The notes under the pieces are model-generated. The model ran no database searches. It was not told the origin of the DNA and was given only the letters and a program-made list of their open reading frames with translations. The translations under genes and the position numbers were made by a program. Shown piece by piece: positions 1-9,076 of a stretch of 64,000 nt of DNA. This stretch comes from Hyphomonadaceae bacterium (GTDB lineage: Bacteria > Pseudomonadota > Alphaproteobacteria > Caulobacterales > Maricaulaceae), in assembly GCA_013001295.1 (NCBI GenBank), contig JABDMW010000046.1:184309-248308 (forward strand), written 5' to 3'. The stretch's first letter is position 1, and each line of letters opens with the position of its first letter.

Positions 1-3000
1 AATCCTTGCCCAGTTATCGGGTCCATCTCGTCATTCAGCCCGTGAAAATTGCACGACCCGACCCAGGTTTGCTGGATAAATTCAAACTGCCGTTCGATAT
101 CCGCGTTGAGGCACATAAATAAGATGCCCTTTTTGTCCCGCCCTTTGGTATCTGTATACGATCGCCCACGTCTCAAAATACGGTGTCTGTTGGCAATGGC
201 AAGGCTGTCGGGGTTTTCAACATCCAGACCGTCCCGTGGATTGGCCCTGCGGATATGTGAACCGTACGGACATTTGTGCCCTTGTGGGTCTTCTTCGCCC
301 AATAAAAATTCGTTGTCTTCTCGAGAGAAGCGTTTTGAGGTTGGCATACCTGAGAGGGTGACTTTGCCATTCACAGTTTCCATTTTAATCGGGCAGGCTG
401 TCAAGGATTGTCCGTCCGGCCAACGTCCCATCAGCTTGGCTTTGACCATGGTCTCCGCGTCTTTTGATCGTCTCGCTTCAAATCGGGAAGCTTCGCGCTT
501 TACAGCTGCGTTGAATCCATCAACGTCTTGCTCCAATTGCCGAATAACTAAATAAGAACCGTTTCGCCCAAGGTCTCGGAATTTTTCGTCTGCATTTGAT
601 AAGAAGCGCGGGTATCTTTGCGGTTGGGCACGCGGTATAGCCGGTAGAACATTGTCCTCATCTAAATGTGAATTGACCTGGGGTGAGGGCGGATAATATT
701 CGCGATTATCTTTATACCCCATAATGAACTCGCCGGGGTTGACGGCATGAATGGACTGGCCGCGACCTGCGGCCCGTTTCGTGCCTCGCATAATCGGCTG
801 AGATATTCCGTCGACAAATCCGAAGGGCTCGCGCACAGGCCCAGCTTCAGGCAATCTATCAAATTCAATTTCCTTGGTAATCACTAATTTATTGTCAGAA
901 ACCAGTTTGCGGTGTTTTTTTAACAATGCTTTAAATTCGTCACTTTCACTGATTTTGATGTGCCGAACCGCCTTGCTTTTTTTGGAGGATTTGGTTTCAC
1001 CGTAAAGGATCACAACGGCATGAGCCGGGTTTGTTTCATTTCCCCATTGCCAGTTTTCAGATTTGTTATCTTGATGCAGATCGCCAAGAAGCACGGAGCG
1101 GGATTTGCTGTGCATGCCCATAACAAAGGCCGGGGGGAATTTAATGCAATCCTCTTCAAAATTATCCGGATTGTTTTCACTTTGAGACAACCCTTTGTGA
1201 CAGCCCAATCTAGCCATACCGGCAGATGAGAATGCCAGATAAACGGCCTGTCCATCGGGGCGAGATTCTCCGAACGTTACATCTTTTTCAATTTCCGATA
1301 CCCATTTCTGGAAATAGGGGTCAACGCCTTCAACCTGGCTGCGAACAACAAGGCAGCGACCAACTTTTAAATTCCCAGATCCACCAAAAGCCAGGCTTTG
1401 AATTTTATCGGATTGCAGAGCATAATCGGGACGGGGAATTGACCCGATCAGATTGACCCAAGCTTCGGCATCACTCGGTGTTGTGATACGGGCCAGGCCA
1501 TCGCGAATAAGTGTATTGCGCCTGATTTTTTCTGCTGTCAGGTGGGGATAGGCGGAATACCAAAATGACGTCGGCTTCATGGATTTTCTGGCCCACCGTT
1601 TAAAACGGTCCCCATCTGTGGCGCCGTCAAAGAACAGGTTTTTGGCCCGCGGGAAGCCGACGCAATTGCTCCAAATTCCGGTCATGCCTGTCGCGGATTT
1701 GGTAATAAAGTCTTCAAGATAACTTTCCCAGCTCCCGTCATAGTTTGATACAAAGATCAAACGATTGGTGTTCGAAATGTGAACCCACCGGGCGAAATGA
1801 ACTGTACCTACGGATGCCAAAAATCCGGGCCGGTAGCGGTTTTTGCCTAGAATAATTCGAACAATGTGAAGTGCCAGGGGCAAGAAAAACCGGATCCGCC
1901 ATTGTTCCGGAAGTAGAGTTTGAATGCTGATCATGTGATTTTGCGCGATATTTTCATCCTCGCGTTCGAGCATTGTAGCAAGATCATCGACATTCGGATC
2001 ATTATCAATCGGCGTGTTCTTTTGTTCAGATCGGGTCAGCATCGCCCATATAAACCCGGCGACTGCTGCCAAAGCTGCCAGAGTTGCCGGAATAGCCAAG
2101 ACCAGGGCAAGAACAAAGGACCCCAAGCGGTTGGCATCAGGCCATACCGGCCCGCCAAATGTAGTGACGAGCGTCAAGATAAAAACACACAGGAAAAGCC
2201 AAGCGTACATGTCTTTGCGGGTGAAAAGTCGAAATTTTGGATAACTCGCGTTAAACGCAAGAATAGCCGAGCAAATAATCAAAGACACGATCAGCGGGTA
2301 GAATATTAATTGCCCAAGGGATGCCGAGTCCCACCGGTTTAAAACGCGCAAGTCAAATCCATTTATTTGTCCGCTGCTGATAAGGGACGGATAGCTTGCC
2401 ATTAGCCGGATTTGCAAATCGCCGATTGAGAGTATCAACAGGGACATCATACCAAAGGCAACAAGTGCGGATCCTGATTTTGAGAAAGATTTTCGCTCAA
2501 ACAAAAATGTAACGGCACCGAGCACCAATGTGGCCAACAGGGATATTATCCATATTCCGGAGTTGAGGTAAATTCCGTCAACAACCGCCGCTTCTTTATA
2601 ACCGGCACCCCAATCATTCGTGGGCGAAAAGCTGACAAATACAACGAGCGCAAATATAAAGGGGAAAATTGCCCCCATTCGCACCTTTCGGGTTGGCCAG
2701 ATTTTAGAGGACGCGACACTCACGGTTATTGCGAACAGGAATGCAAGAAACAGTCCTTTTAGAATGACAGATACGCTGACAAAAATACCGTCAGGGTTAG
2801 GGGGAACTCCAAATTTTCCTGGAAAAAACCAAGGGTTTTTTGCTGTTGGGACTCCCGATAAATCACCGGCCACCAGAGCAGAATCCGGGGGTACATACTG
2901 AAACAGCAAACTCCAGATGACGCTGGCAATGGCGAGAAAGAGAACGAGAGCGGAAACTTTTACAATATCCGGGGTTGCTTTGATGGCAATCGTGACAGTA

Positions 3001-5117
3001 TCCCAAGCCGATTTCCAGGGCGATTCCGCAACTTCAGCAAAGATCGGTGGCTCAGCGTCTTTGTCAATCCAACGATCTCGTGCTTTGGCTATTGGACCAG
3101 CCTTGATCGCGGAAAGTTTTTCTTTGGTGTCTTTTAAGTTTTTTAGCGGAGACTCCGCGCTGGCTTGACGGACATTATTTTCTACAAATTCGGCGAGAGC
3201 CTGTTCGTCTTCGATTTGCTCAATGGACAAGCCCGGCGTACCGGTAAATCCAAGGCCGTTTCTCCAATTGCCGCTGTAAAATTGCGGCCAGACAGATTGG
3301 ATCATTTCAACACTGTTCGCGACCAGATGATCAAATAAATGTTCGCCTTTAGTTATGAGGCCTGCAGCACGATAAACGCGCAGGAGTTGATCCCCGAAAT
3401 GCCGGCTGACGGCCTCAAGAGCCTGGTCTTTATTCCCGTCTACGGAAAGTTCCATAAAAATATGGTTGGGCTCAACATATTGGTCTTTGCCGTCAATTTT
3501 TTCTCGTGCCCCCTCGACAATATTGATACTCATGAAGTGCACAAGTCCGCTGGCGTCGAGCGCATGTTGAGCATCAGGCAAAGCCGGATTTCCCAAGTCT
3601 TCAATAGCCTTTCTAATGTCTGCAATGTTGCTGTCTTTTGTTTTCGGGATTGCGGAAACAACAGTGACGAAGTTTTGTTGTTTTATCTGCGGCTTTTTAT
3701 AAGTGAACATGGCCGCGTCAGGAATAGCCATGAAACGGGACATTGTGCTATTCTTTCCAGGCTTCGGATCGAGTTCCGGAAATTGTGCCAATCCCGTGAG
3801 CATGGACTTCAATAAAGTGCGTGCCCAATACTGACCGAAACATGGATGCGTATTGTCGGAAGGATTAAATGCATTCGGCGTTAGTTCATTTGGACCAAAA
3901 TTCAGATAATCAAGCCGGTTGCGGCGAAGATTGTCGGCGGGGCCGACGGAAAATTGTTCGGGCTTATCGAACACGAGCGGGTCTTTACAGGCATCGCCTA
4001 TCATCAGGCATATGTATTCCCCCTTCTTTATCGGGTACCCGTTCATTTCAAAATCCGTTTTCGCAACGCGGTATACGCTCGTAGTTGTCGGATTCAGTCG
4101 AAGGGCTTCATCTAAAACAATGTCTCCATGTTGTTCTACGAGCTCGAGAAACCCGTCGATATCCATATTATTATCGTAGATGGTCGCCAGAATATTCGCG
4201 AACGACGTACCGACAAGAATTTGCAGGGCGCCGGCTAATTCAAAAACAATGCTGCGAACATGACTTTCATAGTCCGCATCAGAAATTTCTGGAAATCTGT
4301 GCCGGACATGTTTGAACCGATGAATCAAAGAGTTTCTGGGCGTGTCGTGAGCGCTTTCAAACACCCGACTGATATGAGCGTTGTAATTTTTGGCGGATCC
4401 TGAGGCAAGGACGCTGATCAATTTCTTACGGTCACCGATATTGGCAAACAAGTGCCCGAAAATCATATGTGACCACAAGAGCAATCGAGATGCGGGTGTG
4501 ATTTCTCCAGCCAGCTTGACTTTGCCCGGGCCAACAATGTTGCGCAATTTCATAAAAGCCCGTAATCCCAGAGATGGTTTTTCCGGGAGGGATAGCCCAA
4601 TAAATTCTTTGGCGGCAAGATAGGGAATTAGAAACCCATATTCTCTAACTGCATTGAACGTTCCCGAGCTGTTCGTGGCCTGAAAATGGAGGCGGTTTGC
4701 CGCCGCAGTCGCCTGTGCAGCAATGCCATCGATCTGCTCTATGCTTGTTCTTGAAATGGCAGGGTCCTGCTCCAGAGCCTTCTTCAAAATCGTCCATCTT
4801 TGGTCCTGAGCGTCGTCCTTGACGCCGAGAAAAAATCGTACATCGTCCGCCGAGGCCCCCAGGAGATTGTCATAGTGAGATAAATCAACCTTATCCTTAC
4901 TAGGTCCAGTCAAGATGTCCGTCACATCCCTGTGTCGTGCGAAGCAATGTATAGTGATCGGTGGTTTTTTGCCCTTGGCCTCAACAATATATTTGACGGA
5001 TCTTTTTTTAGCGGGGCCAAAAATCAGAGCGGCTATTTTTTTGAAGTCTTTTTCGCTGGGCGCCGCTCGGCCTCGTAAGACGGTATCTTTTTTCAAGTTG
5101 TTGATTTGCGCATCCAT
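1..5117 (-). CDS. Giant P450 / membrane / DyP-type peroxidase fusion protein (C-terminus beyond window)
   Basis: The minus-strand frame is open from ATG at 5117 to the left edge, at least 1,705 codons; I read it by hand and met no stop. Residues 1 to about 480 look like a cytochrome P450: an ExxR pair at E337/R340, then a D-P-x-V-F block, then a His-Pro-Cys-Phe-Gly haem loop with C426 as expected thiolate ligand. Residues 721-1027 hold several hydrophobic membrane segments. Two related-looking blocks (around H527 and H1107) flank the membrane part. The C-terminal part is DyP-like: GFVDG at 1433-1437 with the catalytic Asp, a CPYGSHIRR motif with proximal His H1621, and an Arg-rich HRILRRG block near 1645-1651. 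Two haem active sites on one membrane protein suggest coupled oxidation of a lipophilic substrate, which is inference. The gene lies 85 bp downstream of the cyclase gene on the same strand. Confidence 0.8.
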   Translation of the reverse strand, partial: MDAQINNLKKDTVLRGRAAPSEKDFKKIAALIFGPAKKRSVKYIVEAKGKKPPITIHCFARHRDVTDILTGPSKDKVDLSHYDNLLGASADDVRFFLGVKDDAQDQRWTILKKALEQDPAISRTSIEQIDGIAAQATAAANRLHFQATNSSGTFNAVREYGFLIPYLAAKEFIGLSLPEKPSLGLRAFMKLRNIVGPGKVKLAGEITPASRLLLWSHMIFGHLFANIGDRKKLISVLASGSAKNYNAHISRVFESAHDTPRNSLIHRFKHVRHRFPEISDADYESHVRSIVFELAGALQILVGTSFANILATIYDNNMDIDGFLELVEQHGDIVLDEALRLNPTTTSVYRVAKTDFEMNGYPIKKGEYICLMIGDACKDPLVFDKPEQFSVGPADNLRRNRLDYLNFGPNELTPNAFNPSDNTHPCFGQYWARTLLKSMLTGLAQFPELDPKPGKNSTMSRFMAIPDAAMFTYKKPQIKQQNFVTVVSAIPKTKDSNIADIRKAIEDLGNPALPDAQHALDASGLVHFMSINIVEGAREKIDGKDQYVEPNHIFMELSVDGNKDQALEAVSRHFGDQLLRVYRAAGLITKGEHLFDHLVANSVEMIQSVWPQFYSGNWRNGLGFTGTPGLSIEQIEDEQALAEFVENNVRQASAESPLKNLKDTKEKLSAIKAGPIAKARDRWIDKDAEPPIFAEVAESPWKSAWDTVTIAIKATPDIVKVSALVLFLAIASVIWSLLFQYVPPDSALVAGDLSGVPTAKNPWFFPGKFGVPPNPDGIFVSVSVILKGLFLAFLFAITVSVASSKIWPTRKVRMGAIFPFIFALVVFVSFSPTNDWGAGYKEAAVVDGIYLNSGIWIISLLATLVLGAVTFLFERKSFSKSGSALVAFGMMSLLILSIGDLQIRLMASYPSLISSGQINGFDLRVLNRWDSASLGQLIFYPLIVSLIICSAILAFNASYPKFRLFTRKDMYAWLFLCVFILTLVTTFGGPVWPDANRLGSFVLALVLAIPATLAALAAVAGFIWAMLTRSEQKNTPIDNDPNVDDLATMLEREDENIAQNHMISIQTLLPEQWRIRFFLPLALHIVRIILGKNRYRPGFLASVGTVHFARWVHISNTNRLIFVSNYDGSWESYLEDFITKSATGMTGIWSNCVGFPRAKNLFFDGATDGDRFKRWARKSMKPTSFWYSAYPHLTAEKIRRNTLIRDGLARITTPSDAEAWVNLIGSIPRPDYALQSDKIQSLAFGGSGNLKVGRCLVVRSQVEGVDPYFQKWVSEIEKDVTFGESRPDGQAVYLAFSSAGMARLGCHKGLSQSENNPDNFEEDCIKFPPAFVMGMHSKSRSVLLGDLHQDNKSENWQWGNETNPAHAVVILYGETKSSKKSKAVRHIKISESDEFKALLKKHRKLVSDNKLVITKEIEFDRLPEAGPVREPFGFVDGISQPIMRGTKRAAGRGQSIHAVNPGEFIMGYKDNREYYPPSPQVNSHLDEDNVLPAIPRAQPQRYPRFLSNADEKFRDLGRNGSYLVIRQLEQDVDGFNAAVKREASRFEARRSKDAETMVKAKLMGRWPDGQSLTACPIKMETVNGKVTLSGMPTSKRFSREDNEFLLGEEDPQGHKCPYGSHIRRANPRDGLDVENPDSLAIANRHRILRRGRSYTDTKGRDKKGILFMCLNADIERQFEFIQQTWVGSCNFHGLNDEMDPITGQG

Positions 5118-5202
5118 TTAGAGGCCCCCCACATGTTGAACACACTACCCGTTTGCTGCTCCGATAAGTGTGATATTCGTCACGGTTTTCGGGCGGGCAA
5201 AA

Positions 5203-8175
5203 TTAATCACTGAGCACGCTTTCGCAGTATTCAACAAGCAAGCTCATTTCACATTCTCGGGCGAGGTTCAGACCGGTTTCCAACTCAGCCACAACTTCCC
5301 TTTTTTGTTTTTTCATTTGGCGCAACAAGTCGGCTTTCTCTACATGGGCGTATGCAAGAGACACCGGATCATTTGTGTCCATCGCCGCTTTCAGCGCTTT
5401 TTGATGGACCCGATAAGCGCTATCGAGCTTTCCTGTTTTAGCCAGGAGCTTCGCTTGGGACGAAAAAATATAGTATCTACCAGAATTTCTCACCGAACTG
5501 ATATGGTCGAGTTCCAGTTCTTGTTTTAAAATCGCCTCGGCGCGTTCGACTTGATCACTGTCTAACAATGCGGCACCCGCCCACGCCGCCGTCATTGGGG
5601 CAATGCCATAAAACGATTCTTCTATACATGTCGCATAGGCTCGCGATAAAACTTCAGCGCCTCGTTCTGACTCTCCGGTCCGGTATAATCGATAACCCAA
5701 TGCAAGATCGCATAATGTTTTCGAATAGCCGTGGTTTTCGTGCTCCGCAATTTTTCGCGCTTTCGTTTCCAGATCTATAGCAAGCTTGATATCGCCGAGG
5801 TCGACAGCATACCAACTGGCAAAGGCGCGCGATATCACACCCGGCAGTGTAATCGTCTGCCCAAATCTAAGCGCTGCGTTTTGACCCTTGAAATAGGCGG
5901 ATGTTTTTGTCAGCCGGTCAACACATTTACGTATTTCTCCGCGGCTGTGCTCCAGGTTCGCAATTGCAAAGCTGGCAAATGTCGTGAGCGGCAAATAGTC
6001 GAACTTTTCAGCAAGTTCGATCGCCTTTTTTGCTTCAATATAGGCTTCATCCGGGTTTCCCGAAATCCATTCGATTGTCGCAATATTTGCTCGAATCAGC
6101 ACTTCTTCATTATCACTTAATCCTTCAAAATCTCGAGCCCGCGCGTCTTGGAAAACGTGCAAAATTTCGTGATGAGCCGCCAGTTGGTGAAGAGCATCAA
6201 ATACCAAGCTGGCAAATTTCACTTTTCGCGTTGCAGCCTCTTCTCCAATTTGATCGCAGATGAATTCTGCACGATGATACAGCCGTTGGGCCGTCCGGAT
6301 CCCTGAGGTTGCAATCGCCTGAGAACATGCATGCCACAGGTGATCCAGAGCCAATTCTAAACGCCCTGCTTCCTGGGCATGATACGCTAAAATTTGAGGC
6401 CCGTGAGAAACCGCTGAGGACATATGTCCATCTTTCGAAACAGACAAGGACTCGTATATCTGTTGATGTATCTCGCGCTTTCGAGACCGCACCATGCTAT
6501 CATAGCAAATTTCCTGATACAGCTGATGAGCGAATCCCAGCACGTCATTTTCAAGTTGAGTGAAAATAGACTTATCGACGCTCTCCGAAACCGCAGCTTG
6601 AAATTTTTCATCTGACCAGCCGAGTATATCTTGTAGCTGCACAGTGTTAAACCTGTTGCCTAAAGCGCTTGCGAATTGAACGAAGTCGCCTGTTTTTGAG
6701 GTAAGTGCATCAAATTTTTGATGTAAAAGTGGTTCTAAAGCCAGCGGCATTTGGTTTAATTTTGTGCCAGCAGTGCGCTGAACCTTAAGAAGTTTTGAAA
6801 ATTCGTGAAGGGCAAGCGGTAGTCCATCAGCGCGCTGAAGTATATCGGCGATTGCTGTTTCAGTCTCTTTTTCAACCTCAATTGCACTGCTTGATGAAAG
6901 CTCGCGTTCAATTAAACGGCGCGAATCTACCGGTGACAAGGGTCTTAAAATTACCTTCGAGTTTAAAATAGTTGACGCCAATTCCGTCGCCTGTGGACGT
7001 GTCGTTAAGATCAAACTAAAAGGGAGTTGCATGCACTGCGCTACTATGTGCTTCAAACATTGAATGCTCTCAAAATCGACATCGTGTACATCTTCCACCA
7101 ATAAAACCAGCGGAGAGTCTGATGCTACTTTTGCGACGACTTCCGAAATGGCTGCCTGAATGGCTTTGCGTTTATCGTCAACTGGGATATCCCAATTGGC
7201 GATGGAGCCTTGTTCTATTGATATCAGTCTTTCAAGCCCGACCTGTTCGCGCTCGCTCAACGGTAAGCCGGTTATCGGTAAAGGTTTAGCAGCTCCTGGC
7301 GTTTTTACGTTTACGCGTAAAAGTTTGTTGGCGAGTGATTTTAGGACAAAAAAAGGTGTATCTTTATAGATGGAAATGCCACCAACCAGCTCTACCCGAA
7401 TATTCTTTTTAACGGCATAAAGTGAGGCTTCACGCACAAGTTTACTTTTGCCAATCCCGGCTTCGCCGATAATACATGTAGAGCTTCTCAAGTTTTGCAT
7501 ATCCGTATCAAATAATGACTTTAGATACTTAAGTTCCTCGTCGCGTCCGATTAGCGAATGTACGTCGTATCGGTCCGTTTTGATTGCATCATGCGGTGAC
7601 GTGATAGAGTTTATTTCAAAGACTTTTAGATCGTTGCCGTCCTGAGAAATATTCGTCTCTGCAAGAGGAACCAGCTCAGCATCGCCGGGTAAGAGGTTTG
7701 CTGTTGTTTCTGACATCGCGACACCGTTGGGCGGGACAATTTGTTCGATTTTGGCTGCGACATGCGCTGTCGAACCCACAGTATCGAGGCCTCCGCCCAT
7801 ATCGTTGTGTTGCCAGCGGACAATGACGTAACCCGAATGCATACCCACTCTAAGAGCTGCCCTCGGGATGCCCGGAATCAGGGACGCAGTCTTAAGCGCC
7901 TCAACCATTTCAAGACCCGCCATCGCAGCCCTTAAAGCGTGGTCTTCCTGAGTACGAGTAGCGCCAAAAACCGCTTTAACACCGTCGCCTTGAACGCGGG
8001 CTACGGTCCCGCCAAAATTGTGGATGCTTCGAATGATTTTATTTATTGCAGGATCCAAAAAGTCGGCTGCATCGTCCGGATCTAGTTTAGAGATAATATC
8101 GGTTGAGCCAACAATGTCGGCATAGAGAACGGTTACGACCCGGCGTTCGGGTTCAATAGGTGTATCGCGGCTCAC
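5203..8175 (-). CDS. Class III adenylate/guanylate cyclase with AAA ATPase and TPR region
   Basis: 990 residues. The N-terminus is a class III cyclase domain with metal-binding D20 (YADIVGST) and D64 (QGDGV). It is followed by an ATPase module with a Walker A loop (GEAGIGKS, Lys about 243) and a Walker B strand (LVLLVEDVHD). The second half is helical and TPR-like. This is the common cyclase / NTPase / TPR architecture of large bacterial signalling proteins, and no membrane segment is evident. It would make cAMP or cGMP in response to a ligand sensed by the ATPase/TPR part; the ligand is unknown. A Crp-type cyclic-nucleotide regulator lies immediately upstream on the same strand, so the two may form a signalling pair. 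Confidence 0.85.
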   Translation of the reverse strand: MSRDTPIEPERRVVTVLYADIVGSTDIISKLDPDDAADFLDPAINKIIRSIHNFGGTVARVQGDGVKAVFGATRTQEDHALRAAMAGLEMVEALKTASLIPGIPRAALRVGMHSGYVIVRWQHNDMGGGLDTVGSTAHVAAKIEQIVPPNGVAMSETTANLLPGDAELVPLAETNISQDGNDLKVFEINSITSPHDAIKTDRYDVHSLIGRDEELKYLKSLFDTDMQNLRSSTCIIGEAGIGKSKLVREASLYAVKKNIRVELVGGISIYKDTPFFVLKSLANKLLRVNVKTPGAAKPLPITGLPLSEREQVGLERLISIEQGSIANWDIPVDDKRKAIQAAISEVVAKVASDSPLVLLVEDVHDVDFESIQCLKHIVAQCMQLPFSLILTTRPQATELASTILNSKVILRPLSPVDSRRLIERELSSSSAIEVEKETETAIADILQRADGLPLALHEFSKLLKVQRTAGTKLNQMPLALEPLLHQKFDALTSKTGDFVQFASALGNRFNTVQLQDILGWSDEKFQAAVSESVDKSIFTQLENDVLGFAHQLYQEICYDSMVRSRKREIHQQIYESLSVSKDGHMSSAVSHGPQILAYHAQEAGRLELALDHLWHACSQAIATSGIRTAQRLYHRAEFICDQIGEEAATRKVKFASLVFDALHQLAAHHEILHVFQDARARDFEGLSDNEEVLIRANIATIEWISGNPDEAYIEAKKAIELAEKFDYLPLTTFASFAIANLEHSRGEIRKCVDRLTKTSAYFKGQNAALRFGQTITLPGVISRAFASWYAVDLGDIKLAIDLETKARKIAEHENHGYSKTLCDLALGYRLYRTGESERGAEVLSRAYATCIEESFYGIAPMTAAWAGAALLDSDQVERAEAILKQELELDHISSVRNSGRYYIFSSQAKLLAKTGKLDSAYRVHQKALKAAMDTNDPVSLAYAHVEKADLLRQMKKQKREVVAELETGLNLARECEMSLLVEYCESVLSD

Positions 8176-8342
8176 TTTGTGAGCCTAATCATAAATTTTG
8201 GTTTCGACATGCCCAAAATATCCCCTCGCCCTATCCCCTGTACACGGGAGCCGGACAATCGGATTCTACATGTCTTATTGCCTAATACCAGTTTAATTTA
8301 AGGAAAGTTGTTAGACTTTTACCCGAATCAATTCGGCGGGTT

Positions 8343-9005
8343 CTACTCCAGTGCCCTTTTGATCAGAGCGTCTTTGTTGAGCACTGTAATTTGACGACCG
8401 TCCTTGCGAATTAATTTTTCTTTCGCCAAGCCTGAAATTGCTCGGGATATGGTCTCCCGGTCCGTGTTCAGTCGACGGGCCATTTGCGCGAGGACGGGGG
8501 ATGGTGAAAGCGGATATTCATTGTTGATATCAGGTAATTCGCCAGTTCTTCTGACGAGTTCGGAGCAAATTCGCTTTGACACATTCAAGGCGACCAGTTC
8601 GTAGATTTGGCGGGTCGATTGATCGAGGCGGGTAACTACGTCCTTAAGGAACCATCGACAGACGTCAATATCAGTGTCCAATATGTTTAAAAATTCTGAT
8701 TGCGTAATCATTGCGGTCTTGGTTTTAGTCACCGTGACAACATTCGCTGTTCGAAGAGATCCTGTGATGGCAGACATTTCACCAAATTGTTGCCCCGTCT
8801 CTAAGCGATTGTGCCAAATTTCCCGCCCGCTGCTTGAAAAGCTCGTAATATCAACAACGCCGTCAAGAATGAAATAGACATACCCGCCTTCATCATTTTC
8901 GCTTAAAATCATAGACTTCGACCGAAAAGTTTTGACGACTGCGTTTTTTTTCAACGCGTCACAATTGCGGATTGGCGGATCGAATGCTGCAAAAATATCT
9001 TTCAT
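8343..9005 (-). CDS. Crp/Fnr family transcriptional regulator
   Basis: 220 residues with the standard two-domain layout. The N-terminal cyclic-nucleotide-binding beta-barrel contains a GEMSAITGSLRTANV segment resembling the phosphate-binding cassette, including the Arg that contacts the cyclic phosphate in Crp. The C-terminal winged helix contains NTDRETISRAISGL as recognition helix. No cysteine cluster like that of Fnr is visible near the N-terminus, so cAMP/cGMP is a more likely effector than an iron-sulfur centre. It sits 167 bp upstream of the cyclase gene on the same strand. Target genes cannot be assigned from the sequence alone. Confidence 0.88.
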   Translation of the reverse strand: MKDIFAAFDPPIRNCDALKKNAVVKTFRSKSMILSENDEGGYVYFILDGVVDITSFSSSGREIWHNRLETGQQFGEMSAITGSLRTANVVTVTKTKTAMITQSEFLNILDTDIDVCRWFLKDVVTRLDQSTRQIYELVALNVSKRICSELVRRTGELPDINNEYPLSPSPVLAQMARRLNTDRETISRAISGLAKEKLIRKDGRQITVLNKDALIKRALE

Positions 9006-9076
9006 ATCGGCTCTCTTTGCCCGTGCGCAATCGTGATCGATTCAGGATCAACCGGGTTATATGCTGATGACATTTA

